Origin: Branchiostoma floridae
Taxonomy: Eukaryota; Chordata; Leptocardii; Amphioxiformes; Branchiostomatidae
Length of the DNA: 64,000 nt
NCBI RefSeq assembly: GCF_000003815.2
Contig: NC_049987.1
Location: 9,133,100-9,197,099 of the forward strand
Direction of reading: 5' to 3'
Position numbers and translations under genes: made by a program. Numbering within the stretch: the first letter of the stretch is position 1; each line of letters starts with the position of its first letter. Below the pieces are notes generated by a model. That model had not been told where the DNA came from and made no database searches. It saw nothing but the letters and a program-made list of their open reading frames with translations. Positions 39,901 through 54,900 of this stretch are shown piece by piece.

Positions 39901-42900
39901 TGTTGTTCATTGAACTTTACCTTACTTTCCATTTGCTGTGAATACACCATTCTGTACTTTGATTTTATGAACGGTAGGGTTTGCACATGGTTTACTATCT
40001 GATTACATTATTTGTTTTTCTGGCATATACAAATAAACTGATATCAATGTCTGGTACACTGGTACATGTACAATGTACATGTGAGTGTAGAAAGATCAGC
40101 ACTAAGGTCAACACCACTTGAGTTCATGGGACTGAATGGTTTGGATTAGAAATGAATTAGAATTTTGAGATTGTGTAAGTTTTGATTATCTTCAATGTTA
40201 ATTAGATGAAGCTGGTGCACTGAAGGGGTATATAGATGTTGAGTATGTCTTGTATTAATCATTTACCTAAATGTTTGTCATGAGGGAACAAACAAGAATT
40301 TTTGTTAACCAAAAAAACTTCTTCTTATTTAATACGAGTCAGTGTGATGTACAACCTATCAACTTTATACCTGCATGTGCCCCCAAAAATTGTCCAGGTA
40401 GCTTGGAAATAATACCTTACAAAGAAAGTGTTGCATAATGTTATGACCACCAGATGTTACAACATTGCTGTTGTTAAACAGTCACTATTGGAAACAGTAA
40501 TCCATCACATTCATGCAACTGCCACTCTCAAATCTGTTAATGTATTTTGGTCTAAGACTGCTGTTGTTTTGATGTTGATACCTCTCACCAGAGTAGACAC
40601 ATTAAAGTTGCCTGCATCTTACTATGGCAGCTTAATCCAGCCAGGATACGCGGTGATGGCTTGCTCCTCGCCATCATGGCTACACGCCAGTGGGGAACCA
40701 GGAATGACTGCTGGGTACGCCTGCATTATGGTGGCTGAAAAACGATCTGTGAAACCTGTCAGCCACCGTGGATCGCTGCCTGCATGCAAAGCTTCCGTTA
40801 CTCTGGCACGGCTGTTTTATTGCCATATTCTTCAAGGCGCCGGGAATGAAAGGCCAAGACTATCTTGAAGAAACACACGTATACAACGGTACCAGCCGGT
40901 GGGTAGGGTTCTCGGGGGATGCCCCTTTCTGTTACATGAAAACAGGCTGAAGGCCTGCCAGCCTTTGAAGGATAGGCCTGGCCAACCTTTCTGATAGCTA
41001 TTGGCCAATACTGCAACATGGAATGGTGAATGTTATTACCTGTCAGTGTGCAGGTGAGGTGTCTTGGATGAGTGACAGGGATGAGCACACTACTGCAATT
41101 TCAGCAATATACGTGTACTTAACCTTTACAATTGATTTTTGGACTGCTTTCTGCTTTTACTATAATAATAACATAATTTTTGACTCGATGTTTGAATAAT
41201 GCCCTGCTCTAAATTTCAAATGAGAATATTTCGGGGCCTGTAACCTTGGAGAATCCCCCTTGCAGCTTTCTAATGAACTGAAACTTGTTAATGAAATTGC
41301 CACTTCAAGGGTAATATGTCCAAGTGTAATAGAGAACACACCGCAGAAACTGCTTAGATTTTTCTAGATGTAGAACTTTCATTTCACATGATCTTTTGCC
41401 TTTTTTTTTACTTTGTGACTTGTCATTGCTTTCTTCAGTAAAGCATACTCAAAGTGACATCATGAAGAATCGTTTGGTCAGGCTACGTTCTGCCTTCAGT
41501 ATGCATGATATTCCTGTCACTCCTTTGAAAGACGCCACAGACACATCTCTTTTTTCATCAGTAATGACCTTTTCAATTGATGAGAAGACTGATGAGCCAT
41601 TGTCATCATGCCTCCTAACAGATGCCAACATGTGACATGATGAAATGTCACAGCATGCCCAGGTAGACTACTATTATTTACATCATTAGGTACATGTATC
41701 TCCATCAAGAAAGAAATAGATATTGTCCTGTTTTTTTTTTTCACTAGCACATCTATATTATGTGATATAACTCAAAATTTCCATCTGTTTCTTAACCTTA
41801 GATATTTGATGTCTTTTACATTTGTACTCAAACTGGAACAAGATTGATTAACCTTTTCTGATGACATTTTGATTGTGTAATGACTTTTTAATGTACGGCA
41901 ATATAGAGAGAAAGAAATTACAGGTGCCATAACTATTAGAGAGGGGACATGTAGTGTTGTTAAAATATCAGTGTCAAGAAAGATATATGACTTCTATGTC
42001 ACTATAAATGCTAATCAGGAGATGGTTGCTTTTGCAAGACTTAGCTGCAAGTGTATGTAACAAGGTTAAGTATATGTATATCACAAGAAGTTTTCTTGCA
42101 GTTGCCTTTCACAGCAATGTACTAGTAAACACATTTTCTTCACACCCCAGTGACCTCATATTTAGTCCTTCTTAGTGCGCCATTTATGTCACAAGAAGGT
42201 TGTTGATGTTCTAAACACATTGTGTGTAGTACTCCCATTGGATAAAACACAAGTTCTTTCAATCCTAGTGACCTGAGATTTAGCCCTTCCAAGTGTTTAA
42301 GGTTTGTTGCTAGAAGGTTTTTAATGTTCTAGATGTGTATAGTTGTTACCCTAAGTTGAGTCCTTAACCCAGACATGCAGATTCGGCCGTCCTGGTGTGG
42401 ACTGTCACGTTATGCACGACAACGATGCAGCAGTTCTACAACTCATCTTCCTGGTTAATGAGGTAGGTAACGCACAGGCTGGACTAACATGTCTGCTTTC
42501 CAAGGCTCAACACCTTGTGAAGTAATGTCATTTTAATTGCCCCTGAAGAAGAATCTGAAGCAACTAGATTATTGTTATGCTTATTACACCAAAGGTGAAG
42601 CAATAAAGATCCCAAGAAAATTTTTCAATTGGCATTCAGAATTTGTTCCCATATTATGTATGCCATATGTCACAGTTTATGTATTTAGCTTTTGTCGCAC
42701 AATTTTTAACTATCCAATCTTATTATGCATTGAGTTATTCCTAACCTTTTTGAATAACCATCATCAGCATGCTAAACTTTGATTGTAAATTAGGAAGTTA
42801 TTTTGCAAAATAATCTATTGTTTTCAGTTGTGCTTTGGTATATGAAAAAAATCAATGTTGTCTCGAAACTCTGTAAAACACTTCTTCCAACATGTTACAG

Positions 42901-45900
42901 GCACCAATTTATTGGAACGGAAAATATGGTATAAAACTGAAAAATGTCAACCTACCATGTAAGCCTGTTAAAACGTTACTGCGATATTACATAAGCGAGT
43001 TTTAGATTGGATGCAAATGCCATTCTGTAACTGTGACTTAAAAGTCAGGAATGATCAGAACAGAACTTTTGAAGGGCAAAAGCACAGCAGATCCTTTTAA
43101 CTCAAGGTTCAGGGAAAGTAGACCTGACAGGACTGCGTCATGCTCTTCCCTGAACCAACAAATGTAAGAGCAAGCTTTGTGGGGGTTCATCTGTATGTCC
43201 AAGCCGTGTTATATGTGACTGACGGTGTGTCTCTGTTGGTTAACAGGGTGCACTGGTGAGTGTGTGCTCGGATGACAGCCTTCATCTGTGGAACCTTCGC
43301 CAGAAAAGGCCTGCGATTCTTCACTCCCTCAAGTACAACAGAGAAAGGTGGGTACAGACAAGGGCAGTCTCACTGCTAGCATATTTCACTGCGTATCTAA
43401 GTCATCCAGTTTTAAAACTGTTGCGATCTCCTTGCAATTTCTCGGCTGCAGGTATGGTTATATCTGTCACATACAGGAACAGGGTGTTCTAGCCTTGTTA
43501 TCGGAATTGCTACAAAATCAATATAATTTTTTGATACAGAACGGATTTCTTCAGAGGAATTTGTTGATTGGAATTTTCTATTGAGTATGGTAAAGGGGGC
43601 TGAAATGGGCTTTTTATAGTCATAATTTATATTGGAGATCTGGATTGAGGTCATTAGGTTACAACCTTTTGGTTTGAAGTACTCTGGAGAATTGCTAACT
43701 ATCACAATTGTGTTCTCATTTTTCCCCTTTAGAAAATTTCCAGTTGTTGGAGCTGATTGCAGTCCCACAATAGCTAAAGGGTCAAAATATTATTAACTAT
43801 ATTTCAGGCACATATGTGTATGGCGGTATAGTGTATTTCTTGACTGGGAAAAACATATTATTTTTGCTGCTGTGTTCTTTTCTTTCTTTTTCTTCAGTCA
43901 GGTGCCAATACAGAGCTCGGAACTGTGTTAATCACCTGTATATTGAACTTTTTATTTTAGTTGCACACAATACTATAGGGCTATCCTGATGATGTAGTAT
44001 TGTGTGCGATTGGCTTGACAAAAGGCTACAGGAAAAACATTCTGCATTTTCAGAAAAGTGTTGCCTTTGGGATATTTCCTTCTCTCTCGTTCACTATTTG
44101 AACCTAATTGGGTACAAAATATTGCCCAATGTACCTCCTCTGCTCTGATTGTATGTAGTAATTCCAGTCATTGGCAAGGAACCTTCCTTCTGTCCCTCAT
44201 ATGTACTGGATTACATAAGTCTTAATGAACAAACTGAAGGTGAAAGTTGTCTTACACAATACCGAAGGACTCAAAGTCCCAATTTCCTGTATTCTGCTAT
44301 TTGTGATTCTTAATACAGCACTACTACTTTTTATTCGCATACCAAATTGCAACTTATTTTTTTCTGCAGGCTGAAGTATTTGTCTGCAAGTTGCAAGTTG
44401 ATACTAGTACTTCAAGCCATGTACATGCAATAAGAGATATTGTAGAGACAGAAGATTTTAGTCAGACATTACTGAAATTTAGGCAGTATCTGTGGCCTTC
44501 TTCTTGTAAAATGTCCCATGATTTCTGGTGTGAGACCCCACAGACATGTGACTAGGCAGCGAGGTAAATGCACTTTGTATCAATAATGCTGTTTTTGATG
44601 CCACTTCATTTTGTAACTGTGTTTTTGTTTTGTTTTTTGTTTTCCTCAGGATTACCTACTGTCATCTACCCTTCCAAAGTAAATGGCTCTACATTGGGAC
44701 TGAGCGCGGCAACGTTCACATCGCTAACATCGAATCCTTTGTGCTGTCTGGTTACGTCATCAATTGGAATAAAGCTATTGAATTGTGAGTACTGTTTCAA
44801 TGAAGTTTGAACTCTGGTGTACGAACTTCAAACAATTCAGGGTCTTTTTCACTTCTTTTTAGGGGCTACTTTAGATCCAAACCCTGAGGAAAGTGGAGTT
44901 AAGTGCTTTTTTCCTAGGCACAAGATAAATGGCATATCAACAGATTCGAACCCTAGTCTAAATGACAGCCAATTCATCTGTGTCCCAAGACTTATGATGT
45001 GTTACAGGCATTTCATGTAGTGTAAACTCCTCCTGACCTATCTTGTAGCCGTATAGATCATTTTGGTCTTTTTTTTTCAGCTAATAGTATACTCTCTTTA
45101 TCTCATCTCAGCAACAAATGTATGTTCATCATGTTTTTCTACTCCTTTCAAAGTCCAGTCTTTACAATCTAGGGCTCAAAAGACCTTTTTCTGCATACTT
45201 GCACTTGTGCAGGTAACATTGAAAATTACCTGCACCAGACAAATTTTACCAGATAACTATGGATCATACTAAAATTGTTCAGAAACCATTTTTTTTCATT
45301 TATACTTTATAGGTGGTAACAGTTAATGCAACTGATAAGAATCCATATACACCTTCATCAAAGAACATTTATGTATAAAACATGGACCAGTGCAGGTTAG
45401 GTGCAGGTAGACACCAGAAATACCTGCATAGCTCCAATTTTACCTGCACTATAAACCTGCATATGCAGGTGGTATTTTGAGCCCTGCTATCCTAGTATTC
45501 TTACTTCATCAGCTGGCTTTCAAACTTATAATCAAGACTTTCTTCACTCATCCTTTCTCCAATGTGTTCCTCCTTGATAAGCCCCATTCTCTCTCTGTCT
45601 TGTGAAACTTGTATTAGTATAAATGGCACAGTATACAACATCTCCTAAGCCCAAGATGAAGTACAGGCAGTGATCATGATACAAGTGACAAAAAGTTTTA
45701 AAGAATTACAAGCATTAATAAGGATAGAAGAAGTGTTCAAGTTTTTACTGTCTACTATGCTGACTTAATTTTGAAAGCCTGGTTTCATATATATAACATG
45801 CTAAAAGATAGGTTCTGTGAATGTGCGACTGAGTGTATCAAGAAGGGGCGCAAAGTTGGCAGACACAATCTTACCTGATCTTCCTATCCCTTGAGGGAAC

Positions 45901-48900
45901 AGTTCTACCCAAAGTGGTGAATTAGCTTCCACTTCTGTTGTGTCATGTTTTGAAAGGTAAATCTTTACACAGAAAAGTTTTGGTGCCGCCGTGTCTGGGT
46001 ACAGAACCACCTCACAGCAGGAGGGGAAGCGTCAAACGGTTTGGTTAAAAACTCTCCTCTTAACGTGACGGACACCTTGCCAGTGGGCAGTATTTAGAAT
46101 TAATGGATGAACGTTGAAAGGATATTGACAATGTGGTTGCCAGAAGCGAAGTCTAGAAATTCTATCAACCTTTGAAAGGTGATCATAGTACTTAAATGTG
46201 CAATATAGCCTAAAGAGAAAGCTACTATTACGAAGGTTCCATTTGTAGCAAAAACTAAGCTTCATTCGCTTTACTTAATAATCGATTCTATGTTTTCGGT
46301 ATGATTTGGGAAGATTTCAATAATTCAGACTCTATCAGTTCCATGAAAAAAACCCTCAGATTGCCCCAGTGTTATTTGCGGCTACAAAATTGTATTCAGC
46401 ATCATTGCCATATGCAGGCAGTCCTTTTGATGCCAATTCTACCTGTCATACACAGAACAATGGAGATGGTGTCATCTGAATTGCCATTGACTCCACTGCA
46501 TTTTGCCTGTCAGAATATTGATAAGGACATTTAGTGAAAAATGCATGATGCCGACTGGCTTTGATGGTACCAGTAGTGCGAACAGAATAACTGTAATTTG
46601 AGCCCATCCCAGTGCCACCATTATCCAAGGGATTTTCATCTGCTTGTTAAGCCTGAAATATTGTGACATGCCTTCAAAGAAAATTTGCATGCTCTGCAAT
46701 ATAACTTATGAACTGTCTGATCATTGTAACTTTGCTCATGTTCAAAGTATGCATTTAGAATTTTCAAATTTGTCTCAACATTCTCCCAACTGCATTTCTG
46801 AATCAGAAGGGAAAAGGTTGATTGCAATATTTTTTTCACTAAAATCATACAGAACTCTTTGTGGGTTGGAAGTGCCTGAGCGCTAGGTTCAACATCTCTG
46901 GACTCCAAAGTTGATATGTTAGTACTTGCAAGGGAATTTGGGGGCTGAGCATTCATGACCCTCCCACCAGAAATGGCGCAAAACGATTTTTTTACGACCA
47001 CCAGGAGTGAAACCGTGCTCCAGTTTTTTGTACATGTGGCCGTTTATCTGTCTCGGGAGGTAAGACGAAGGCTAGACGCGGAACAACCTCGCACATTTTC
47101 CATTCCCACGTTGTCTTTCAGTTTAGCAGAACCATCCGTCATTGTTGTCATCTATTCAGGAGAGAAACTATTTGATCTAGAAGATCTTCACATCATGTGC
47201 AGTAATATTTAATAATTGACATGGTTGTGTTTGTTTCTCAGGTCTCAGAGAACTCACCCCGGCCCTGTGGTGTCCCTCAGCGACAATCCAACCGACTCTA
47301 GTAAGGTGAGCAAAAAAAGGAGAAAATTGCATGCTGACTTATTTACTCCAATTCAGATTTGCCTGACAGCCTATATTCTTCTCTTCAGGGTATTGTAAAA
47401 GGATTCTTATTCTTTTGCCCTAGAAAAAAGACTGATTTTTAGCATGTTAATGTGCAAGATTCCTGCATTGTCAGATAAAACTTAAGACAATGATACTTTT
47501 ACAGAAAAGGCCTTTCTGATTTGGGTGGAGACAGGCTTAGTTTGCTCCATCAGTATCAACAGTTGGCTACTTTATTATGATTCGTGATTGTAGCTTCAAA
47601 AGCATGTACCGTATATTCTCGAATAAAGTACGCACTTTTTTAACTTTTCAAAATTGAAAAGGTGCTACAAGTTGTTGCCAAAGTTGGGGTGCGTACTTTA
47701 TTTGAGGTCACTGCACAGAGAAATGGTAAAAAAGCCTAAAATAAAGCAAGGTGGAGCTACACTTCTAGTAATGTTTCAAAACATGCACATTGTTGTTGTC
47801 TTGTAGTTGTCTAAACATGAAACAAAGAAATTGTCTAAACATGATTTACATAAGATTGGCATTTGCATACAATCCTTTTGAGTTAGTGACTTTGACTTGT
47901 ACAACTGGTTTTCCCTGATTTCTTCTACCAGTTTTCAGTGATTTTTATAATTTGCAGTAGGCAATTCACAAGTTTATAGAGACAATGACAGTGTAAATGC
48001 AGGGTATTTCATGCAAAATAACCTGGGGAAAACATCATAAATTTGAATTTATCCAGTTAAAGGTCTGTTCAAAATTGATGGAGAAGGGGTGCGTACTTTA
48101 TTTGAGTTTTTCCATTTTACCTTTCAGTCCCAAAGATCTGTCTAAGACTTTTCCAAAATCAGGGGTGCGTACTTTAATTGGGGTGTGTACTTTATTCGAG
48201 AATATACGGTATGTCTCTGATAAAAAGCCCTTACTACACATTATGACCTGTGTAACTAAAGAAACCTCAAGACATTTGTCGTCACATACGATACATTTAT
48301 TGTTGCTATTTCTTTGTAATCACTCAATAATGCTGCACAATCTTTATATTGATTGTAAACATTATGTACAGCAAGACGAGATTCCAACCTAAATTACTTT
48401 CAATATTCTGGTACTCTCAGGGTTTGAAATTCATTTTTTTAGATATGTGGCCAGTGCACCTAACATACACTGTAAAAATGTAGGTGAACAGATAAAGAAA
48501 TGAGTGCATGTCCATTGAAATAAAGACTAGTATAACTGTTCAGGGTTGTAGCCAGCACCTGTCCTTCTGTCCTTTGATGGAATTTTGCAGCTGGGGACAG
48601 AAAAAAAATTTGCCCATTCCATCCTCTGTGAGCAAAATTTACCCTCAAAATGCAGGAAATAGCATTTCAGAGGGTCTAGATTTTAGAATTTTCCTTGGGA
48701 GCATGCCCCCGGACCCCCTTAGGAACGCTGCATCAAAGCCATTCAAAATCAAGGGGACAGAAAATGATTTCTAGCTGGCTACAACTGTTACAGCAAAACC
48801 TGATTGCAAATATTACTGTATGCCTCTCCTGATAGCTAAAATCTGGATTTCTATAGCTAACTTTTGTAAAATTTATATGACTATATAAATATAAATATGT

Positions 48901-51900
48901 ACTGTGTATTGCTGCAGTACTCTACACAAATGTCCAGGTCAACTGGTGCACCAGCCATTAAAAAAGAATTAGGTTCACAGCTACAACTTTATGTGCACAA
49001 AAGATGCATGTGCACCCAGTATTTCAAGCCCCGTCCTTTCTACTTGCTTGACCCCAATCTAGACTGTACTAATTCCAACCAATTCCGCGATTTGCGAGAA
49101 ACTCTTCAGATGAAATTTAATTTCCTCCTCTGACTATAGCATGTTTGATGGATGACTCTTGTCTGTTGCAGCTGTTAATTGGTTTTGAGACAGGCATGAT
49201 TGTGCAGTGGGACCTGAAGACCAAAGCAGCTGAGTGTAGATATGCATGTGAACAGGTAAGTGGGTCAAAAGTCACCTGAGGTTAGACAATTATTATGACT
49301 GCACAGCCCGCAGCGTACTCATTTTAAAAGGTATATATTATATATATATAGTGAGAGAGAGAGAGAGAAAGAAAGAGAGGAAAGAGATAGAGAAACATAA
49401 ACATACAAGTAAAAACCAGCTTCAGGGGATTGACATTTACACCAACAAAGTGTCATTTAGTAAGACTTTTTTTGTTCTTTGTTCAATTTTAGGTAATTAG
49501 TTTCTGTGCTCATCACCCTCATTGAAAAACAGTCTCTCTATCCCCTAGTAATACCCAGTTGGTGTTTAAATACAGCCAAGAAACTCAGATACTGAGGCAC
49601 TTCATATGCTGCCTTTTTAAAATTTCCATTGCTATACCTCAGCAACCATTTGAAATCTTTGCTCCATTCAGATTAAAGAATATTGTTTTTGTCTCTTATT
49701 TATTTAGGAAAGTTAATGATCATCAGAGTGATTTTTTTCTCATAAATTTGTTTAAAAAAACTCATGTCAGGACTGATTTATTCTTCCCATCTGTAGCAGA
49801 CATTACATTCCCTGGCCTGGCACCACGAAGGCAAGCAGTTTATGTGCAGTCACTCTGACGGCAGTCTGACAGTGTGGAACTACAGGAGCCCCAGCAAGCC
49901 TGCGCAGGTGTTCCAGCCCCACGGACACCCCGCACAGAAGGGCTCCAAACCTGAGGCCTGCAGGCCCATCATGAAGGTGGCCTGGCCTACACAGAGAACT
50001 GGGTATGCTGTCACGCTCATGAGTCTTATACTTAGAGAGTCATATGTATAACTTTATTGCACAACAATTGTACGAAGTACAAAGTATGGCATCTACATTA
50101 ACTACAGTTCTATAGCTTAACTTAAGGCTTATCTAACTAATACAGGAGTTGTAGTTATATATCTGTAAGAGATAAGTTTCTTACATTCGTTGGAGGCTTT
50201 TACAATCATTTTAGGAATTTCTAATGTCTAAACCTTCTTTGATATATTTTCCTATATCTGCCATGCAGGGATTGTCACATGCCATGATGTATTATGAAAT
50301 CCCATAAAGTCCAGTGGTGTGGAAACAAACAAACAAACAAACAAACAAACAGAATAATGGTAATCTGAGCCCACCTCGGTACCAGAATTTTCCAGCTGCT
50401 AGTTAAGCTGAAATATTATGAAATGGCTTTGAAGAAAATTTGCATTCTCTGCAGTGATCTGTCTGATCATCTAAAGAATGGGAGTATAGAATGATATGCA
50501 TATGAACAGGTAGTGGAAGTGGGTCAAAAGTCACATAACGTTAGACAATTATTATGATGACTGCACAGCATACTCATTTTAGAGAGTGTTTTAGAGGGTC
50601 ATATTGAATACCGCATCAATTGTACAAGCAGGCTGTTTAGGAACCTTTGCAGTATTAGAAAGCAGTGTGATTGAGGATGCCTTTTAGCAGCATGATGATG
50701 ATTTAGAAGCATCAGGACAAAACTTTTGGGATGACAGTACTGAACTTGAAAATGTAATACCGGTAGAATGGACAACTTTAGAATTTTACAAACCTTACAT
50801 GGAAAGTGGTCAGTATGCAAAGAGTGATCATCTGAAGGTGCACTCTCGCTACACTTGTGCCAAGCTTGTGTCACTGCAGGGTTCTAAAGATACCCGACGA
50901 ATTTCAGAGATACTTTTTGTGTATTTTGTCATCTTGTAAGTCATACTTTTACGTATTACGCAATATCTAAAATATAAAAAATTGGAGAAAATCACAAATT
51001 AGTGATGCAGTGAACGAACCCCGCAGTGACGCAAACTTGACGCAAGTGCAGTGAGAGTGCACGTTAAGATGGGATGTCTATACATGTCTCCATTGTACAC
51101 AGGGACCCGTTTATAGTGTTTTCGGACGGTCTGCCCTACGAGAGATCGGGGCGGCGTCCCTGCATCACGGTCATGCAGGGCAAGTCAGTGACCGTCCTGG
51201 AAATGGAGTATCCAGTCGTTAACTTCCTGCCTGTGAGCTCCACCCCCTGGCCTAATGGTACGTCCAATCTACTGGAATAGATAGGAAACTATTAGAGATT
51301 GTGACATTGAAATACAGCCAAAACTGCCCAAGAAGACCACTCAGCAGACTGATAACATCTGGTCTATATTGACAGGTTGTCACCAAAGACAGGATTGTTA
51401 ATGCTTGAGTTAATGGTTAAAATCTCCAGCAGATGGAACCACTAATTGTAGTTACATAGGTAGAGGTAGGTCTCTTGTACAGGTTTGACTGTATACGTCC
51501 TTGAAATGTATGCTAACCTTGCAATGCTCAGGAGTACAAAATGTAAAAGAATCCAAATTTCCTAACAGCACAGATCGTGACAGTTAGATATGCTCTACAG
51601 ATACATTTGTACAACGTACATATGTTTATCTACAAAGTACGATATTATGCACGTTTGAACACATGTATACATGTACTTAGTCATGTTATGTTTGCAGTAC
51701 TTGTATGAAGTTCTGAAAACTAATTTTCTTTTGTAGATCGTAAGAAGTAGAAACCCCTTTCCTTTTGTATCATCATTGAAAGTTTCGTTTAAAAAAAATT
51801 GTTCACTTAAGAAGAGATAACCTCTGGCAGAGTTATATCACTAGAGAGGATTTCTCAAGGCTAGACCTTGACTCCTGAATAACTCAGGTTAGGAGAAAGC

Positions 51901-54900
51901 TAATCACACAAATGTGCAGTCAGGCTGGTGTGTAATTACCCCGGAGAAGTTACTTTGCTGATTGTGCAGTGTCATTTAAGGTTAGTGCATCCAAAATGCA
52001 AAGGTTTGAAATAGAGCTTAAGTCAGGATATTGCAGGGATTTCAACACATTAACTTGTGTTATATTTATGTTGGAGTTCTTTGACTCTTACATGAGGTTA
52101 AGTTTTGCCTACGTGTATACATGTATGTATGTAGTCATGTATGATAGTTGTTTTCTGTTTGTTGTTTTGCAGACTTCCAGGATCCTTACGCCATTATAGT
52201 GCTGCTGGAAAATGACCTTGTAGTAATAGATCTAACCACACCAGGGTGAGCCATTCTTATTGTCTAGCAAAATCACTGTACTAGCATGATGAATTATAGA
52301 TGTTGTTGTGTCGAGATCAGGACTGTTCGGAGGCTCGTTTCTATACTGTGTGTCATGTGTTAGATATGGTAGCTTTATCAAAAAGCGGTAAGGGACGAAC
52401 CAAGAAATACTGTAGAAAAGGGGGTCTATTTTGAAACTGATTTTTTAAGGTTATGTAGTCAAATGGTTTTTCTATGTCTTCAGACTATGGCTATCTCCAG
52501 TACTTATCCCTCTTTCCTGGAACAGACATGTATTTGTTTTGACAGACGAATATTGCAGTTACCCTTCAGTGAAAAAGTGAAAAAAAATCCAAACTCCTTG
52601 ACATGAAATTGGTAGAAATCGATTTTATGTAAGTTGAAAGCTATAGACTTAGCAACAAAAATCAACAAAATACTTCTTATTAGGCTCCCAAACAATGAGC
52701 GAAACAGAAAAAAAATTTTAATTGGAGGCAGCCTTGCTTCAGACTTTCTTTGCTAATTTTTTCTTTCTTTCTTGTAGGTACCCCTGCTTCCAGAACCCCT
52801 ACCCCATGGACCTGCATGAGTCCCCTGTCACATGCTGCACGTATTATGCCGACTGCCCGCCCGAGATGATCCCTGCCTTCTACACGGTGGGCTCCAGACA
52901 ACAGAAGAAAACTGGCTTCAGCGATAAGGTAACACCCCGAGGAGGAACGGCACCTCCTCTTTCATTATACCCTCTGACAAATGAGAACAGGCAGCTGTGA
53001 TTTATGTTACACCAGTCATATTCCCACGGGGAATTGGTTCTTTCCCAGAAACACCCCAGGATCAATACAACCAACACGGTACGGTTATACCTTAGTGCCA
53101 ATGCTAATGTTATTTGGCAGGGACTGGTGCTGACTCCCGGCGTCACCTGATAGAACACTCACAACCTAGAACGTTGTTAACAGAGTATTCTCTCATAAAA
53201 ACACTGTTTCCAATCGTAGACAATTACTTTAGTCCTGATGTACTGTAGAGGTTACATTGTAGAATACTTGGCTGTCAACAGATGGTGGTCAGTCAGATTT
53301 ACTACCAATCGGTATCCATCGCAAGCACTAAGGATTCTAATTCCTTGATCTCAGAATGATGTATCTTTAAGGACTGACAACTGGGTATGGTGTTAACCTT
53401 GCTGTACAGTAGCGTAGCTGAGAGGTACTTTTTTTACAATGTGTATTGGATATAAAGGGTAAAGACAGTAGAAGGTTGAAAGATAAAGTATGTAATATGT
53501 CAAGTGGAGATGAAACTTCAACAAAAGAAGGTATTATGCAAAGTTACATTTTTATGATTATTGATAGAAGCCAACAACTTGCAAAGTAATTCTCAATAGA
53601 TATTGCTATTGTTATTGGGTGGGCAGACCACATTCTCTTCGCAGTTAGGGAAGAAGTCTTTTCACAAAGAAAACATACAAGATAGTATGTGTCTACTTTT
53701 GGCATACATGTACACATAATGTAGGTTGCAATGCTGTAACTTGGGCTTCTTTTTCAGAATTGGCCTGTGAAAGGAGGGGAGTGGGGCACCTCCACATGTA
53801 GCTATCCTGAGATTATCATAACAGGGTAAGCAGAATGTTTCTCTAGATCTACTGTGCTCTTTCCTTACCAATTGTGGAATGAATGAAATTATTGATTAAT
53901 AGTTAATTATGACCAAACATGAAAAGTATATCATAGTCGGCTAGCCACAGACTACATTGCTAACTTTTTATAGTGTATAACAGAAACTAACTGTACTAGG
54001 CAATGTACAAAGTTCTTACAGTTTAACCATGTTAGTATTGTAAAAATGTTGAGAGAAGCTGGTTATTTTTTGTTGTTATAAAGTTATACCTTATAGTTAT
54101 AATACATTTTTATCAACTTGAAACAGACCTTTGCCACACATTTAGATTGAAGTTCTGGTACAGTAGAACATACTAGAAACCATTAAACATTTATGAAGTG
54201 TCTAAGTTTTCTGATTGTTCCTGTAACAGTTTGATCAGCCATGACATCACAGACGATTACTCAGCATATTTTGAGGGTGTTATAAAGCTTAAGAGGTATA
54301 GATATGGCAAGATGATATTACATCTGACTTAAGATCTTTCACCATCAAATGATGACATGTATTCTCCTTTACAGTCATGCAGATGGGTCTCTCAAGTTCT
54401 GGGATGCCTCTGCAGGTACAATGGTTTCTTATTTTATCAGACAGGTATCAACTTGGAGGACAATTTTGTAACTTTGTTACTCCCATAATTCGACCGGGTG
54501 CCATAATACTGCCACCTGAGAAAAATATGAATGAAAAGTGAAAATATTAAGAGCAGTACCAATTTAGCATCAGTAATCCTGAGGACCTGGTATATATACA
54601 CTTCAGACAACTATTTAGGTGTTCAAGATATTCTTGAGAAGGCCTCTATAACAACATTTATCACTTTTTGTTAATGTTTAAAAGGGAGTAATGACAATGC
54701 TTTTTTCCGCTATACCTAGTAACACTACAGCTGCTGTACAAGCTGAGAACCAGCAAGATCTTTGAGAAGCAGCCGCTGAACCAGAGTACAGAGTACGAGG
54801 AAGATCCCTTTGCAATAGTGAAGATCGCCATGTGCTGTGAGAGCAGAATACTGTGTGTGGCAGGCACGTCAGGGCACGTCATCGTGTACAGGTACAACAA

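Larger units (their letters stand above)
19187..42380 (+). other. tomosyn intron 2 (23.2 kb)
   Basis: No embedded gene is recognised on either strand. Identified contents are the scaffold gap (21387-21486), several SINE or MITE pieces (22838-23173, 24650-24850, 27735-29080, 29093-29304, 32045-33751, 35759-36509, 37850-37990) and simple repeats. The remaining stretches (19.2-21.4, 21.5-22.8, 23.2-24.6, 24.9-27.7, 29.3-32.0, 33.8-35.7, 36.5-37.8 and 38.0-42.4 kb) are AT-rich intron with no structure I can name. Confidence 0.8.
42463..49171 (+). other. tomosyn introns 3-6
   Basis: Introns at 42463-43246, 43348-44649, 44785-47241 and 47306-49171. They contain an inverted SINE (44850-45010), a MITE (45167-45487), a possible degraded minus-strand coding stretch (45801-46265) and two TIR elements (47607-48211, 48418-49033). 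The rest is plain intron. Confidence 0.75.

Noticed and set aside
40428-40868. 146-codon + strand open frame in tomosyn intron 2
   Set aside because: No ATG at its start, no recognisable domain, and no convincing splice sites; treated as chance.
46955-47212. 85-codon + strand frame upstream of tomosyn exon 6
   Set aside because: It ends before exon 6, has no recognisable domain and does not match tomosyn.
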